Source: Stenotrophomonas sp. WZN-1 (GTDB taxonomy: Bacteria; Pseudomonadota; Gammaproteobacteria; Xanthomonadales; Xanthomonadaceae). Taken from it: DNA of 64,000 bases. Positions 46,006-54,555 of the stretch are shown here, one piece after another. The notes beneath the pieces were generated by a model. The model ran no database searches. It was given only the letters and a program-made list of their open reading frames with translations, and was not told the origin of the DNA. Within the stretch, counting starts at the first letter, position 1. Each line of letters opens with the position of its first letter. The stretch is taken from NCBI RefSeq assembly GCF_002192255.1, contig NZ_CP021768.1, forward strand, positions 2,870,001-2,934,000, written 5' to 3'. Position numbers and translations under genes: made by a program.

Positions 46006-47877
46006 ATGCCTGCTACCCCCACCGCTGGCGCTGCCGCCGCGAAAAAACCCAGCCTGCGCCAGCGCTTCAGGGCGATGCGCAACCTGCCACCGTTCCTGCG
46101 CATGGTCTGGAATACCAGCCCCGCGCTCACCCTGGCCAGCCTGGGGCTGCGCCTGATCCGCGCGCTGCTGCCGGTGGCGATGCTCTACGTCGGCAAGCTG
46201 ATCATCGACAGCGCCCTGCATCTGAGCCAGCACGAGGCTGGCTTCCCGCCGCTGGGCGAGGCGCTGTCCAGCGGCATGCTGAATCCGCTGCTGGGCCTGC
46301 TGGCGCTGGAATTCGGCCTGGCCATCGCCTCGGACCTGCTCGGCCGGCTGGTCAGCTACGCCGATGCCCTGCTCTCGGAACTGTTCGCCAACGTCACCAG
46401 CATCCGGCTGATGGAACACGCGGCAACGCTGGATCTGGAGGACTTCGAGGACCCGGACCTGCAGGACAAGCTGGACCGTGCGCGGCGCCAGACCATGGGC
46501 CGGATGAACCTGATGAGCCAGCTGTTCGGCCAAGTGCAGGACGCGATCACCGTGGCCAGCCTCGCCGTCGGCCTGCTGGTCTACGCGCCGTGGCTGATCC
46601 TGCTGCTGGCGCTGGCACTGGTGCCGGCCTTCATCGGCGAATCGCACTTCAACGCGGCCGGCTACAGCCTCAACTTCCAGTGGACGCCCGAGCGCCGCCA
46701 GCTCGACTACCTGCGCCAGCTCGGCGCCAGCGTGGAAACGGCCAAGGAAGTGAAGATCTACAACCTGCACCGCTTCCTGGTGGAACGCTACCGGCGCCTG
46801 TCGGTAGCGCTGTTCCAGGCCAACCGCTCCCTGGCACGCCGCCGCGCGTTCTGGGGCACGCTGCTGGCCGCACTGGGCACGCTGGGGTACTACACCGCCT
46901 ATGCCTACATTGCGTGGCGCACGGTGCGCGGCGACTTCTCGATCGGTGACCTGACCTTCCTCGCCGGCAGCTTCCTGCGCCTGCGCCAGCTGCTGGAAGG
47001 CCTGTTGATCGGATTCTCGCAGGTGGCCAGCCAGGCGCTGTACCTGGATGACCTGTTCTCGTTCTTCCAGATCCAGCCGGAAATCCACTCGCGCGAAGGT
47101 GCTGTGCGCGTGCCGCAGCCGATCCACCAGGGCTTCGTGTTCGAGAACGTCGGCTTCCGTTATCCCGATGCCGAGCAATGGGCGGTTCGCCACCTCGATT
47201 TCCAGCTGCAGGCCGGCGAAGTACTGGCCCTGGTCGGTGAGAACGGCGCCGGCAAGACCACCCTGGTGAAGCTGCTGGCGCGGCTGTACGAACCGGACGA
47301 GGGCCGCATCCTGCTCGATGGCCGCGACCTGCGCGACTACGACCTGGACGACCTGCGCGCCAACCTCGGGGTGATCTTCCAGGACTTCGTGCGCTACAAC
47401 CTCAGCGCCGGCGAGAACATCGGCGTCGGTCAGGTCGAGGCGATGGACGACCACGCGCGCGTTGCCGACGCCGCCCGCCGCGGCATGGCCGAGGAAGTGA
47501 TCGAGGAACTGCCTGGCGGTTACAACCAGCTGATCGGCCGCCGCTTCAAGCAGGGCGTGGACCTGTCCGGTGGCCAATGGCAGAAGATCGCCATCGCCCG
47601 TGCATGGATGCGCAATGCGCAGGTGATGATCCTGGATGAGCCAACGGCGGCGCTGGATGCGCGAAGTGAGTTCGAGGTGTTCCAGCGGTTCAGGGAACTG
47701 GCGGATAATCGCACCGCTGTGCTGATTTCCCACCGCTTTTCCTCGGTCCGCATGGCCGACCGCATCCTGGTGCTGGCCGATGGCCGGATCGAGGCCAGCG
47801 GCACCCATGAGCAGCTGATGGCACAGGGCGGCCGCTATGCCGAGCTGTTCGAGCTGCAGGCGGCCGGTTACCGCTGA
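46006..47877 (+). CDS. ABC transporter, fused permease-ATPase
   Basis: 623 residues. An N-terminal half with about six helices (to about 355) and a nucleotide-binding half. Walker A is GENGAGKTT, the signature is LSGGQWQKIAIARAW, Walker B is MILDEPTAALD and the H-loop follows (LISHRFSS). It is a homodimeric type-IV exporter, with the Q-loop as IFQDFVRYNLS. The substrate is not readable. It is not linked to a partner or an accessory gene. Confidence 0.93.
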   Translation: MPATPTAGAAAAKKPSLRQRFRAMRNLPPFLRMVWNTSPALTLASLGLRLIRALLPVAMLYVGKLIIDSALHLSQHEAGFPPLGEALSSGMLNPLLGLLALEFGLAIASDLLGRLVSYADALLSELFANVTSIRLMEHAATLDLEDFEDPDLQDKLDRARRQTMGRMNLMSQLFGQVQDAITVASLAVGLLVYAPWLILLLALALVPAFIGESHFNAAGYSLNFQWTPERRQLDYLRQLGASVETAKEVKIYNLHRFLVERYRRLSVALFQANRSLARRRAFWGTLLAALGTLGYYTAYAYIAWRTVRGDFSIGDLTFLAGSFLRLRQLLEGLLIGFSQVASQALYLDDLFSFFQIQPEIHSREGAVRVPQPIHQGFVFENVGFRYPDAEQWAVRHLDFQLQAGEVLALVGENGAGKTTLVKLLARLYEPDEGRILLDGRDLRDYDLDDLRANLGVIFQDFVRYNLSAGENIGVGQVEAMDDHARVADAARRGMAEEVIEELPGGYNQLIGRRFKQGVDLSGGQWQKIAIARAWMRNAQVMILDEPTAALDARSEFEVFQRFRELADNRTAVLISHRFSSVRMADRILVLADGRIEASGTHEQLMAQGGRYAELFELQAAGYR

Positions 47878-47897
47878 GAACGCCTCTCGTTCCGCCT

Positions 47898-47916
47898 AAT
47901 GAGAACCCGTCTCATT
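47898..47916. promoter_or_regulatory. Fur-box-like palindrome upstream of fpr
   Basis: AATGAGAA-CCCG-TCTCATT is an inverted repeat resembling a 19-bp Fur site. It lies just upstream of a -10 hexamer TAGAAT (47922-47927), where a repressor would block the -35. The central bases differ from the classical AT-rich core. Confidence 0.5.
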
Positions 47917-47957
47917 TGAGATAGAATCACCCCCGACGACTTCCGATAGATACGCCC

Positions 47958-48737
47958 ATGTCCTCCGCTTTTGGCGCCGAAACGGTGCTTGAGGTCCGTC
48001 ACTGGACCGACGCCTACTTCAGCTTCACTCTCACCCGCGACAGCGGTTTCCGCTTCGAGAACGGCCAGTTCGTGATGATCGGCCTGGAAACCGAGGCCCG
48101 GCCGCTGCTGCGCGCGTACTCCATCGCCAGCGCCAACTGGGAAGAGCACCTGGAGTTCTTCAGCATCAAGGTGCAGGACGGCCCGCTGACCTCGCGCCTG
48201 CAGCACATCAAGCCGGGTGACAAGGTGCTGGTCGGCAAGAAGCCTACCGGCACCCTGCTGATCAGCGACCTGCACCCGGGCAAGAACCTGTACCTGCTGG
48301 GCACGGGCACCGGCATGGCGCCGTGGCTGTCGGTCATCAAGGACCCGGAAACCTACGAGCGCTTCGAGAAGGTGATCCTCTGCCACGGCGTGCGCTACGA
48401 AAAGGACCTGGCCTACCGCGATTACTTCGAGAAGGAACTGCGTGAGCACGAATTCCTGGGCGAGATGATCGGCGACAAGCTGCTGTACTACCCGGCCGTC
48501 ACCCGCGAGCCGTTCGCCAACCAGGGCCGCCTGACCTCGCTGATGGAAAGCGGCGAGATGCAGCGCACGCTCGGCCTGCCGGAGCTGAGCCCGGAAAACG
48601 ACCGCGCGATGATCTGCGGCAGCCCGCAGATGCTGGCCGACCTGCGCAGCGTGCTCGATGCCCGTGGTTTCCAGGTTTCGCCGCGCATCGGCCAGCCGGG
48701 CCATTACGTGTTCGAGCGCGCGTTCGTCGAGAAATAA
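47958..48737 (+). CDS. fpr: Ferredoxin/flavodoxin-NADP+ reductase
   Basis: 259 residues. FAD binding RAYSIAS and NADP binding LLGTGTGMAPWLS are intact, and the C-terminus ends VFERAFVEK. It shuttles electrons between NADPH and ferredoxin or flavodoxin for Fe-S repair and redox stress. The upstream palindrome suggests iron control. An SMAG pair follows. Confidence 0.93.
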   Translation: MSSAFGAETVLEVRHWTDAYFSFTLTRDSGFRFENGQFVMIGLETEARPLLRAYSIASANWEEHLEFFSIKVQDGPLTSRLQHIKPGDKVLVGKKPTGTLLISDLHPGKNLYLLGTGTGMAPWLSVIKDPETYERFEKVILCHGVRYEKDLAYRDYFEKELREHEFLGEMIGDKLLYYPAVTREPFANQGRLTSLMESGEMQRTLGLPELSPENDRAMICGSPQMLADLRSVLDARGFQVSPRIGQPGHYVFERAFVEK

Positions 48738-48749
48738 GCCGTTGCACCT

Positions 48750-48835
48750 GTAGAGCCGAGCCTACGCTCGGCTCGTGCGCACAGCGCGCCCTCAATGTCA
48801 GTCGGAAAAGCAGCCGAGCATGGGCTCGGCTCTAC
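48750..48835. repeat. Inverted pair of SMAG elements
   Basis: GTAGAGCCGAGCCTACGCTC... (48750-48774) and the inverted AGCCGAGC...CGGCTCTAC (48812-48835) separate convergent fpr and the peroxidase gene. The right copy supplies the TAG stop of the peroxidase gene. Confidence 0.85.
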
Positions 48836-49311
48836 AGCAGCGCTTCAATCGCGCCGCGCAGCTGCTCCGGCCGGGTGGTGGGTGCAAAGCGATCCACCAC
48901 GTTGCCCTGGCGGTCGACCAGGAACTTGCTGAAATTCCACTTGATGCGGGCACTGCCGAGCAGGCCACGCTTCTCGCGCGCGAGCCACGCCCACAGCGGG
49001 TCGGCACCCTCGCCGTTGACCTCGATCTTCTCCGACAGCGGAAAGCTGACCGGGTAATCCAGCGAACAGAACTGGCGGATCTGCGCTGCATCACCCGGCT
49101 CCTGCGCGCCGAACTGGTTGCACGGGAAGCCGATCACCACCAGGCCGCGTTCGCGGTACTCCTGCCATAGCTGCTCCAGCCCGGTGTATTGAGGGGTGAA
49201 GCCGCAACGGCTGGCGACGTTCACCAGCAACATCGGCTGGCCCTGGTACCGGGCCAGCGCCTGCGGCTGGCCGTCGAGGGCACGGAAGCTGAAATCGTAG
49301 GCGGTGGTCAT
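48832..49311 (-). CDS. Glutathione peroxidase, cytosolic
   Basis: 159 residues with no signal peptide. The tetrad is intact: Cys36 (NVASRCGFTPQY), Gln70 (NQFGAQEPG), Trp125 and Asn126 (KWNFSKFL). FPCNQF is unaltered, unlike the exported paralogue at 4394-4981. Cys-type members reduce hydroperoxides, usually with thioredoxin. The stop codon is inside an SMAG repeat. Confidence 0.93.
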   Translation of the reverse strand: MTTAYDFSFRALDGQPQALARYQGQPMLLVNVASRCGFTPQYTGLEQLWQEYRERGLVVIGFPCNQFGAQEPGDAAQIRQFCSLDYPVSFPLSEKIEVNGEGADPLWAWLAREKRGLLGSARIKWNFSKFLVDRQGNVVDRFAPTTRPEQLRGAIEALL

Positions 49312-49441
49312 GATGGCGGGCAGTGGGCGGTGAATGCATGGTACCCGCGCCCGGCCCCGGCAACATGCCTTTTGACACAAGTGCGGGCGCCACCGGCCGG
49401 GTTACCCTCGGGCCCTTGTTTGCCTTACCGGAGCTTCTACC

Positions 49442-51610
49442 TTGACCACTCGACTTGCCCTTGCCGTGGCCATGTCCCTCGGCCTTGCCCTGCCCGCCTT
49501 CTCGGCCGGCGCCGCCACCCCGGCCGCCAGCACCACTGCCCAGCAGGCCAACCCGTTCTTCGCCGAAAGCCCGCTGCCGCTGCACTTCCCGCAGTTCGAC
49601 AAGATCAAGGACAGCGACTTCGCCCCGGCCTTCGACGCCGGCATGGCGCAGCAGCTGAAGGAAGTGGAGGCGATTGCCAACAACAAGGCCAAGCCGACCT
49701 TCGACAACACCATCATCGCCCTGGAAAAGAGCGGTGACATCCTCGACCGTGCGACCACCGTGTTCTTCAGCCTGGTCGGCGCCGATACCAACGACACCCG
49801 CAAGAAGCTGCAGGCCGACTACTCGGCGAAGTTCGCCGCGCACAGCGATGCGATCGCGCTGAACGGCAAGCTGTTCGCCCGCATCCAGGCGCTGTACGAC
49901 ACCCGCAGCCAGCTGGGCCTGGACGCCGAAGGCGTGCGCCTGGTCGAGAAGTACTACGACAACTACGTGCGCGCCGGCGCCAAGCTGTCCGAGGCCGACA
50001 AGGCCACGCTGAAGGCCATGAATGCCGAGCTGGCCAACCTGGGCACCAAGTTCAGCCAGAACGTACAGTCGGAAGTGAACGCTTCGGCGATCACCGTCGA
50101 CGACGTCAAGGAGCTGGACGGCCTGTCCAGGGAGCAGATCGCCGCCGCCGCCGAAGCCGCCAAGGCCCGTGGCCTGGAAGGCAAGTACGTGATCACCCTG
50201 CTCAACACCACCGGCCAGCCGCCGCTGACCAACCTGGCCAACCGCGCCCTGCGCCAGAAGATCTACGAAGCCTCGACCACCCGCGGCAGCCGCGGCGGTG
50301 AGTTCGACAACACCGCGCTGGTCTCGCGCATCATGCAGCTGCGTGCCGACAAGGCCAAGCTGATGGGCTTCCCGAACTTCGCCGCCTACAACCTGACCAA
50401 CCAGACCGCCAAGTCCCCCGAAGCAGTCAACGCGATGCTGGGCAAGCTGGCTCCGGCCGCGGTGGCCAACGCCAAGCGCGAAGCCGCCGACCTGCAGGCG
50501 ATGATCGACCAGGAACAGAAGGCCGCTGGCAAGCCGACGTTCAAGCTGGAACCGTGGGACTGGGCCTTCTACAGCGAGAAGGTGCGCCAGGCCAAGTACA
50601 ACTTCGACGAGTCGCAGCTGAAGCCGTACTTCGAGATGAAGAACGTGCTGGAGAACGGCGTGTTCTACGCCGCCGGCCAGGAATTCGGCCTGACCTTCAA
50701 GCAGCGCACCGACCTGCCGGTCTACCACGATGACGTCACCGTCTACGACGTGTTCGACGCCGACGGCAGCCAGCTGGCGATCTTCATCTTCGACCCGTAT
50801 GCACGCGCCTCCAAGCGCGGCGGTGCGTGGATGAACTCCTACGTCTCGCAGTCCAAGCTGACCGGCTTCAAGCCGGTGGTCGCCAACCACCTGAACATCC
50901 CGAAGCCGCCAGCCGGCCAGCCGACCCTGCTGACCTGGGATGAGGTGAACACCACCTTCCACGAGTTCGGCCATGCCCTGCACGGCATGTTCTCCAACGT
51001 GAAGTACCCGTACTTCTCGGGCACCTCGGTGCCGCGTGACTTCGTCGAGTTCCCCTCGCAGGTCAACGAGATGTGGGCGGACAACCCGGTCATCCTGAAG
51101 AACTACGCCAAGCACTACCAGAATGGTTCGGCGATGCCGCAGGCGCTGCTGGACAAGGTGCTGGCCGCGGCCAAGTTCAACCAGGGCTTTGCCACCACCG
51201 AGTACCTGGGTGCGGCGATGCTGGACCAGCGCTGGCACCAGATCGGCGCCGACCAGGTGCCGGCAGCCAAGGACGTGATGGCCTTCGAGCGCGCCGCGCT
51301 GGAAAAGGACGGCATCTACTACGCGCCGGTCCCGCCGCGCTACAAGACCCCGTACTTCAGCCACATCATGGGCGGCTACTCGGCCGGCTATTACGCCTAC
51401 ATCTGGTCGGAAGTGCTCGACGCCAACACCCAGAAGTGGTTCAAGGACAACGGCGGCCTGAGCCGCAAGAACGGCGACCACTTCCGCGCCACCCTGCTGT
51501 CCAAGGGCGGCAGCGTCGACGCGATGCAGCTGTTCCGCGATTTCGCCGGCCACGAGCCGCAGATCGAACCGCTGCTGGAAAAGCGTGGCCTGACCGGCGC
51601 CGGCAACTGA
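49442..51610 (+). CDS. dcp: Peptidyl-dipeptidase Dcp, M3 metallopeptidase
   Basis: 722 residues from a TTG start preceded by GGAG (8-base spacer), giving a signal peptide to about residue 24 (LALPAFSAGA). The zinc motif HEFGH is at 507-511 (TFHEFGHALHG), with the downstream Glu in FVEFPSQVNEMW. It removes C-terminal dipeptides in the periplasm. The alternative ATG at MSLGLALP is also possible. Confidence 0.94.
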   Translation: MTTRLALAVAMSLGLALPAFSAGAATPAASTTAQQANPFFAESPLPLHFPQFDKIKDSDFAPAFDAGMAQQLKEVEAIANNKAKPTFDNTIIALEKSGDILDRATTVFFSLVGADTNDTRKKLQADYSAKFAAHSDAIALNGKLFARIQALYDTRSQLGLDAEGVRLVEKYYDNYVRAGAKLSEADKATLKAMNAELANLGTKFSQNVQSEVNASAITVDDVKELDGLSREQIAAAAEAAKARGLEGKYVITLLNTTGQPPLTNLANRALRQKIYEASTTRGSRGGEFDNTALVSRIMQLRADKAKLMGFPNFAAYNLTNQTAKSPEAVNAMLGKLAPAAVANAKREAADLQAMIDQEQKAAGKPTFKLEPWDWAFYSEKVRQAKYNFDESQLKPYFEMKNVLENGVFYAAGQEFGLTFKQRTDLPVYHDDVTVYDVFDADGSQLAIFIFDPYARASKRGGAWMNSYVSQSKLTGFKPVVANHLNIPKPPAGQPTLLTWDEVNTTFHEFGHALHGMFSNVKYPYFSGTSVPRDFVEFPSQVNEMWADNPVILKNYAKHYQNGSAMPQALLDKVLAAAKFNQGFATTEYLGAAMLDQRWHQIGADQVPAAKDVMAFERAALEKDGIYYAPVPPRYKTPYFSHIMGGYSAGYYAYIWSEVLDANTQKWFKDNGGLSRKNGDHFRATLLSKGGSVDAMQLFRDFAGHEPQIEPLLEKRGLTGAGN

Positions 51611-51634
51611 TCGCCAGCGCGGTAGCGTGAAACG

Positions 51635-51664
51635 AAAACCGCCCGGTCGCCCGGGCGGTTTTTT
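51635..51664 (+). terminator. Intrinsic terminator of dcp
   Basis: AAAACCGCCCGG-TCGC-CCGGGCGGTTTT followed by further T, 24 bases after the stop. Strong. Confidence 0.93.
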
Positions 51665-51672
51665 ATTGGATC

Positions 51673-51778
51673 ATCCACGCACGGCGTGGATCTACGGGTG
51701 GGTGCCGGCCGTTGGTCGGCACGATCCTTCCGGGCCATGAACCCCGGCATCGTCCATCCACGCATGGCGTGGATCTAC
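51673..51778. repeat. Three GTAG-type palindromes
   Basis: 51673-51695 and 51756-51778 are copies of ATCCACGC...GCGTGGATCTAC in the same orientation. Between them 51702-51722 is GTGCCGGCC-GTT-GGTCGGCAC. They separate convergent dcp and cfa. Confidence 0.85.
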
Positions 51779-51784
51779 TGGCTG

Positions 51785-52900
51785 TCAACGCGGCGCCACG
51801 TACCCGCCCGGCACACCCTCCGGCGACAGCACCAGCTGCCACAACTGCGCATGGCGGCAGCGGAAGGTGGCCATCGACCCGGCCAGGTAGAAACGCCACA
51901 TGCGGCGGAAATGCTCGTCGTAACCCGCATCCAGCTGCGGCCACGCCGCTTCCACGTTGCGTCGCCAGGCCTGCAGGGTCAGGTCGTAGTCGGTGCCGAA
52001 GTTGTGCCAGTCCTCCAGCACGAAACGGCCTTCGAACGCCTTGGTGATCTGCACCGCCGACGGCAGCATCGAGTTGGGGAAGATATAGCGCGCAATCCAC
52101 GGATCGGTGCGATGCCGGGAGATGTTGGTGCCGATGCTGTGCAACAGCAGCAGGCCGCGCGGCGACAGGCAGCGCTTGGCCACTTCGAAGAAACTGCCGT
52201 AGTTCTTGTCACCGACGTGCTCGAACATGCCGATCGAGAAGATCGCATCGAACGGTTCGTCCAGTTCACGGTAATCCTGCAGGCGGATCTCGATCGGCAG
52301 GCCCGCACACAGTTCGCGGGCGAACTCGGCCTGCTCCTGCGAAATGGTCACGCCTACTCCGCTGACACCGTAGCGCTCGGCGGCGAACTTCAGCGCTTCA
52401 CCCCAGCCGCAACCGATATCCAGCACGCGCTGGCCCGGGCGCAGGCCCAGCTTGCGGCAGACCAGGTCGAGCTTGGCTTCCTGCGCTGCATCAAGGTCAT
52501 CAGCGTTGCGCCAATAGCCGCAGCTGTAGACCAGGCGCTGGCCGAGCATGGCCTGGTAGAGATCGTTGCCCAGGTCGTAATGGCGGCGACCGACTTCGTA
52601 GCTGCCCTGCCCCGCCTGTAGGTTGAACAGGCGCGCCTTCAGCGCGTCTGCCACTTCGCGCCAGCCGTGCACCCGTTCGTCCAGGTGCGCCTGCATCAGG
52701 TGGACGAGGAATTCATCCAGGACGTTGGCATCCCACCAACCCTCCATGTAGCTCTCGCCCAGGCCGAGCGAGCCGTGGCCCATGACCCGCGCGAAAAAGC
52801 GCGGGTCATGCACCTGGATGTCCTGTGGCTGGGTGCCGCCGATGCGGACCCCGGCCTCGTGGAGCAGGCCGGTGACCCGCTCCTGCAACCCTGTATCCAC
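51785..52900 (-). CDS. cfa: Cyclopropane-fatty-acyl-phospholipid synthase
   Basis: 371 residues from GTG with AGGAGG upstream. The N-terminal lipid-binding region precedes the SAM-binding motif LDIGCGWGEALKFA. The catalytic core has ISIGMFEHVG-type residues (IFSIGMFEHVGDKN) and RYIFPNSMLPS. It adds a methylene bridge to unsaturated phospholipid chains for membrane stress resistance. It follows the DUF3298 lipoprotein gene by 19 bases. Confidence 0.93.
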   Translation of the reverse strand: MDTGLQERVTGLLHEAGVRIGGTQPQDIQVHDPRFFARVMGHGSLGLGESYMEGWWDANVLDEFLVHLMQAHLDERVHGWREVADALKARLFNLQAGQGSYEVGRRHYDLGNDLYQAMLGQRLVYSCGYWRNADDLDAAQEAKLDLVCRKLGLRPGQRVLDIGCGWGEALKFAAERYGVSGVGVTISQEQAEFARELCAGLPIEIRLQDYRELDEPFDAIFSIGMFEHVGDKNYGSFFEVAKRCLSPRGLLLLHSIGTNISRHRTDPWIARYIFPNSMLPSAVQITKAFEGRFVLEDWHNFGTDYDLTLQAWRRNVEAAWPQLDAGYDEHFRRMWRFYLAGSMATFRCRHAQLWQLVLSPEGVPGGYVAPR

Positions 52901-52919
52901 GCCACCTCCTCGACTGCGG

Positions 52920-53774
52920 TCAACCGCGTGCGAACAGCTCCACGTAGTCCTTGGCCACGTGCGGCAACAGCACCGCCGCCGGTACATCGGCGGTCTGGGT
53001 GCCGTCCGAGTATGGACCCACCTGGTACGGCGGGAAAACAAAGCGCAGCGCGGTGATCTGCCCCTTGTCGTCGGTCAGCGGCTGGAACTGGCTGAAATTG
53101 TCGGCCTGCGGGCCGGTACCGTCGGCGATCATGCGCGATGCGTTGCGCAGCGATTCCTGCAGCTGGGCCGGGTCCATGTCCTCGCCGCTGAGGCGCGTGG
53201 CCACGCGTTCGCGCAGCTGGTCGGCGACGAAATCGCTGATCGCCTTCCAGCCCTTGGCATCGGCCACCAGCTTTTCGGCGCTGAGCATCTGCTGATGCTG
53301 CGGCAGCCACACGAAGCGGGCCACCAGCGGTTCGCCGTGGGCGCCACCGGTGTAGCGGCTGCCATCGGCACTGACCACCACCAGCTGCGGGGTTTCCAGC
53401 AGCTTCTCAAAGCTCAGCGACAACTCGTAGGGCATGGTCGGCTTGTCGTTGCCCAGCCCGTCCAGCGCCTGCTGCAGGTCGCTGCGCGCACTCGTCGCAT
53501 AGCTCTGCAGCGCGCGGGCCAGGCCCGGATAACGGTCGATACCGGCCGGGTAGCTGATGCCCACCACTTCGCGCTCGTTGTTCTCGATCACGTCGCGCAG
53601 GTCCAGCGGCGCTTCCGTGGCCGGCGTTTCACTTGCCGCCGTCGCTTCGGCGGCGGGTGCCGCGTCGGTCGCCGGTACCGGCTCGCTTTCACGCTGGCAA
53701 CCGGCCAGCAACAGCACGCCCACCACGCCGGCCAGCGCGCTGCCGTGCAGTGGCCGGTTGTTTCCAATCTTCAT
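52920..53774 (-). CDS. DUF3298/DUF4163 domain lipoprotein (RsiV/PdaC-like)
   Basis: 284 residues. Lipobox LLAGC (Cys26), a disordered Ala/Glu/Pro linker, a DUF4163 half (ISYPAGIDRYPGLARALQ) and a DUF3298 half (VVVSADGSRYTGGAHGEPL, FQPLTDDKGQITALRFVFPPYQVGPYSDGTQTADVP, written in parts). Such domains bind peptidoglycan or lysozyme in Gram-positive RsiV. Here the role is unknown. It is in a probable operon with cfa. Confidence 0.88.
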   Translation of the reverse strand: MKIGNNRPLHGSALAGVVGVLLLAGCQRESEPVPATDAAPAAEATAASETPATEAPLDLRDVIENNEREVVGISYPAGIDRYPGLARALQSYATSARSDLQQALDGLGNDKPTMPYELSLSFEKLLETPQLVVVSADGSRYTGGAHGEPLVARFVWLPQHQQMLSAEKLVADAKGWKAISDFVADQLRERVATRLSGEDMDPAQLQESLRNASRMIADGTGPQADNFSQFQPLTDDKGQITALRFVFPPYQVGPYSDGTQTADVPAAVLLPHVAKDYVELFARG

Positions 53775-53838
53775 CGGGATCCCCTGTTCATGTTTGTACA
53801 TCATCGCCTGCCATGGCTGAAGCGTGGCCCGCTGGCAT

Positions 53839-54141
53839 TCAGCCAACGAGCAGGTCGTGGTACTCCTCGTGCCGCTGCAGGAAGGCCTCGGCGTAGGAAC
53901 ATGCCGGCACCACCTTGTACTTCTGCTCGCGGGCGAAACGCAGTGCCACACGGGTCAGCTCACCGGCGATGCCACGGCCCGCGATCGGCTCGGGTACCTC
54001 GGTGTGGGTGATGACCATGCGCTTGCGCTTGATCTGGTAGTCCAGCACCGCCAGCTGTCCTCGCACACGGGCGGTGAAGCGGTGGTTGGCCAGGTCGTGT
54101 TCGACCTCGTAGGCCAGACCGGGGGGCGTGACCGAAGCCAT
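53839..54141 (-). CDS. Small GNAT-fold protein, YjdJ type
   Basis: 100 residues. The single-domain GNAT_YjdJ family opens with a VEHDLANHRFTARV segment and has ITHTEVPEPIAGRGIAGELTRVAL for acetyl-CoA, then KVVPACSYAEAFLQRH. It is a stand-alone mini-acetyltransferase with unknown substrate. Confidence 0.88.
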   Translation of the reverse strand: MASVTPPGLAYEVEHDLANHRFTARVRGQLAVLDYQIKRKRMVITHTEVPEPIAGRGIAGELTRVALRFAREQKYKVVPACSYAEAFLQRHEEYHDLLVG

Positions 54142-54299
54142 GGAACTGTCTCCTGCGGCGACTGCGTGGATGGTGCGCAGCCGGGCGCCATGATCGCGTG
54201 AAGCCTGAACAGGGGCAAGTCCAGTCCATTCACGTCAGTTTTCGCCCCTCAAGCTGGAGGCGGGCCGGCCGCTATCGCCTATGGAGGGGTACGGCCAGG

Positions 54300-54315
54300 C
54301 TGGCACGACCCTTGC
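54300..54315 (+). promoter_or_regulatory. Consensus sigma54 promoter (-24/-12)
   Basis: CTGGCACGACCCTTGC matches the sigma54 pattern TGGCAC-N5-TTGC completely. The predicted transcription start, about 12 bases downstream, leaves a leader of roughly 24 bases containing GGAGG before the ATG at 54351. Confidence 0.75.
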
Positions 54316-54350
54316 GATCGTTGACCATGCGCACCACCGTGGAGGCTCCC

Positions 54351-54512
54351 ATGCACGCCAGCAATTCCCATTCCGATACCGACCGCGCCCTGCTGGAGGG
54401 CCTGCTGCAACTGGCGGTGGAAGGGCAGACCGAGGATCAGGATTTCCAGCGCATCGGCGAGGAAGTGTTCGCCCGCCTGCTGGATACCTACGGCCAGCAG
54501 ACCGCGGCCTGA
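54351..54512 (+). CDS. 53-residue acidic protein of unknown function
   Basis: MHASNSHSDTDRALLEGLLQ then a helix-rich acidic stretch (VEGQTEDQDFQRIGEEVFAR). No signal peptide, membrane segment or family is recognised. The start has GGAGG with a 5-base spacer and sits downstream of a perfect sigma54 promoter, which makes it more credible than its length alone. An in-frame ATG at 54327 lies at the predicted transcription start. Confidence 0.65.
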   Translation: MHASNSHSDTDRALLEGLLQLAVEGQTEDQDFQRIGEEVFARLLDTYGQQTAA

Positions 54513-54519
54513 CCCGGCC

Positions 54520-54545
54520 GGGGCGGATCGGGCCCGATCCGCCCC
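54520..54545. terminator. Perfect 26-bp palindrome between convergent genes
   Basis: GGGGCGGATCGGG followed at once by its complement, between the 53-residue gene and the rhomboid gene. No loop bases, so as RNA the hairpin would lose central pairs. Terminator function for both genes is plausible. Confidence 0.55.
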
Positions 54546-54555
54546 GCTACCCGCA

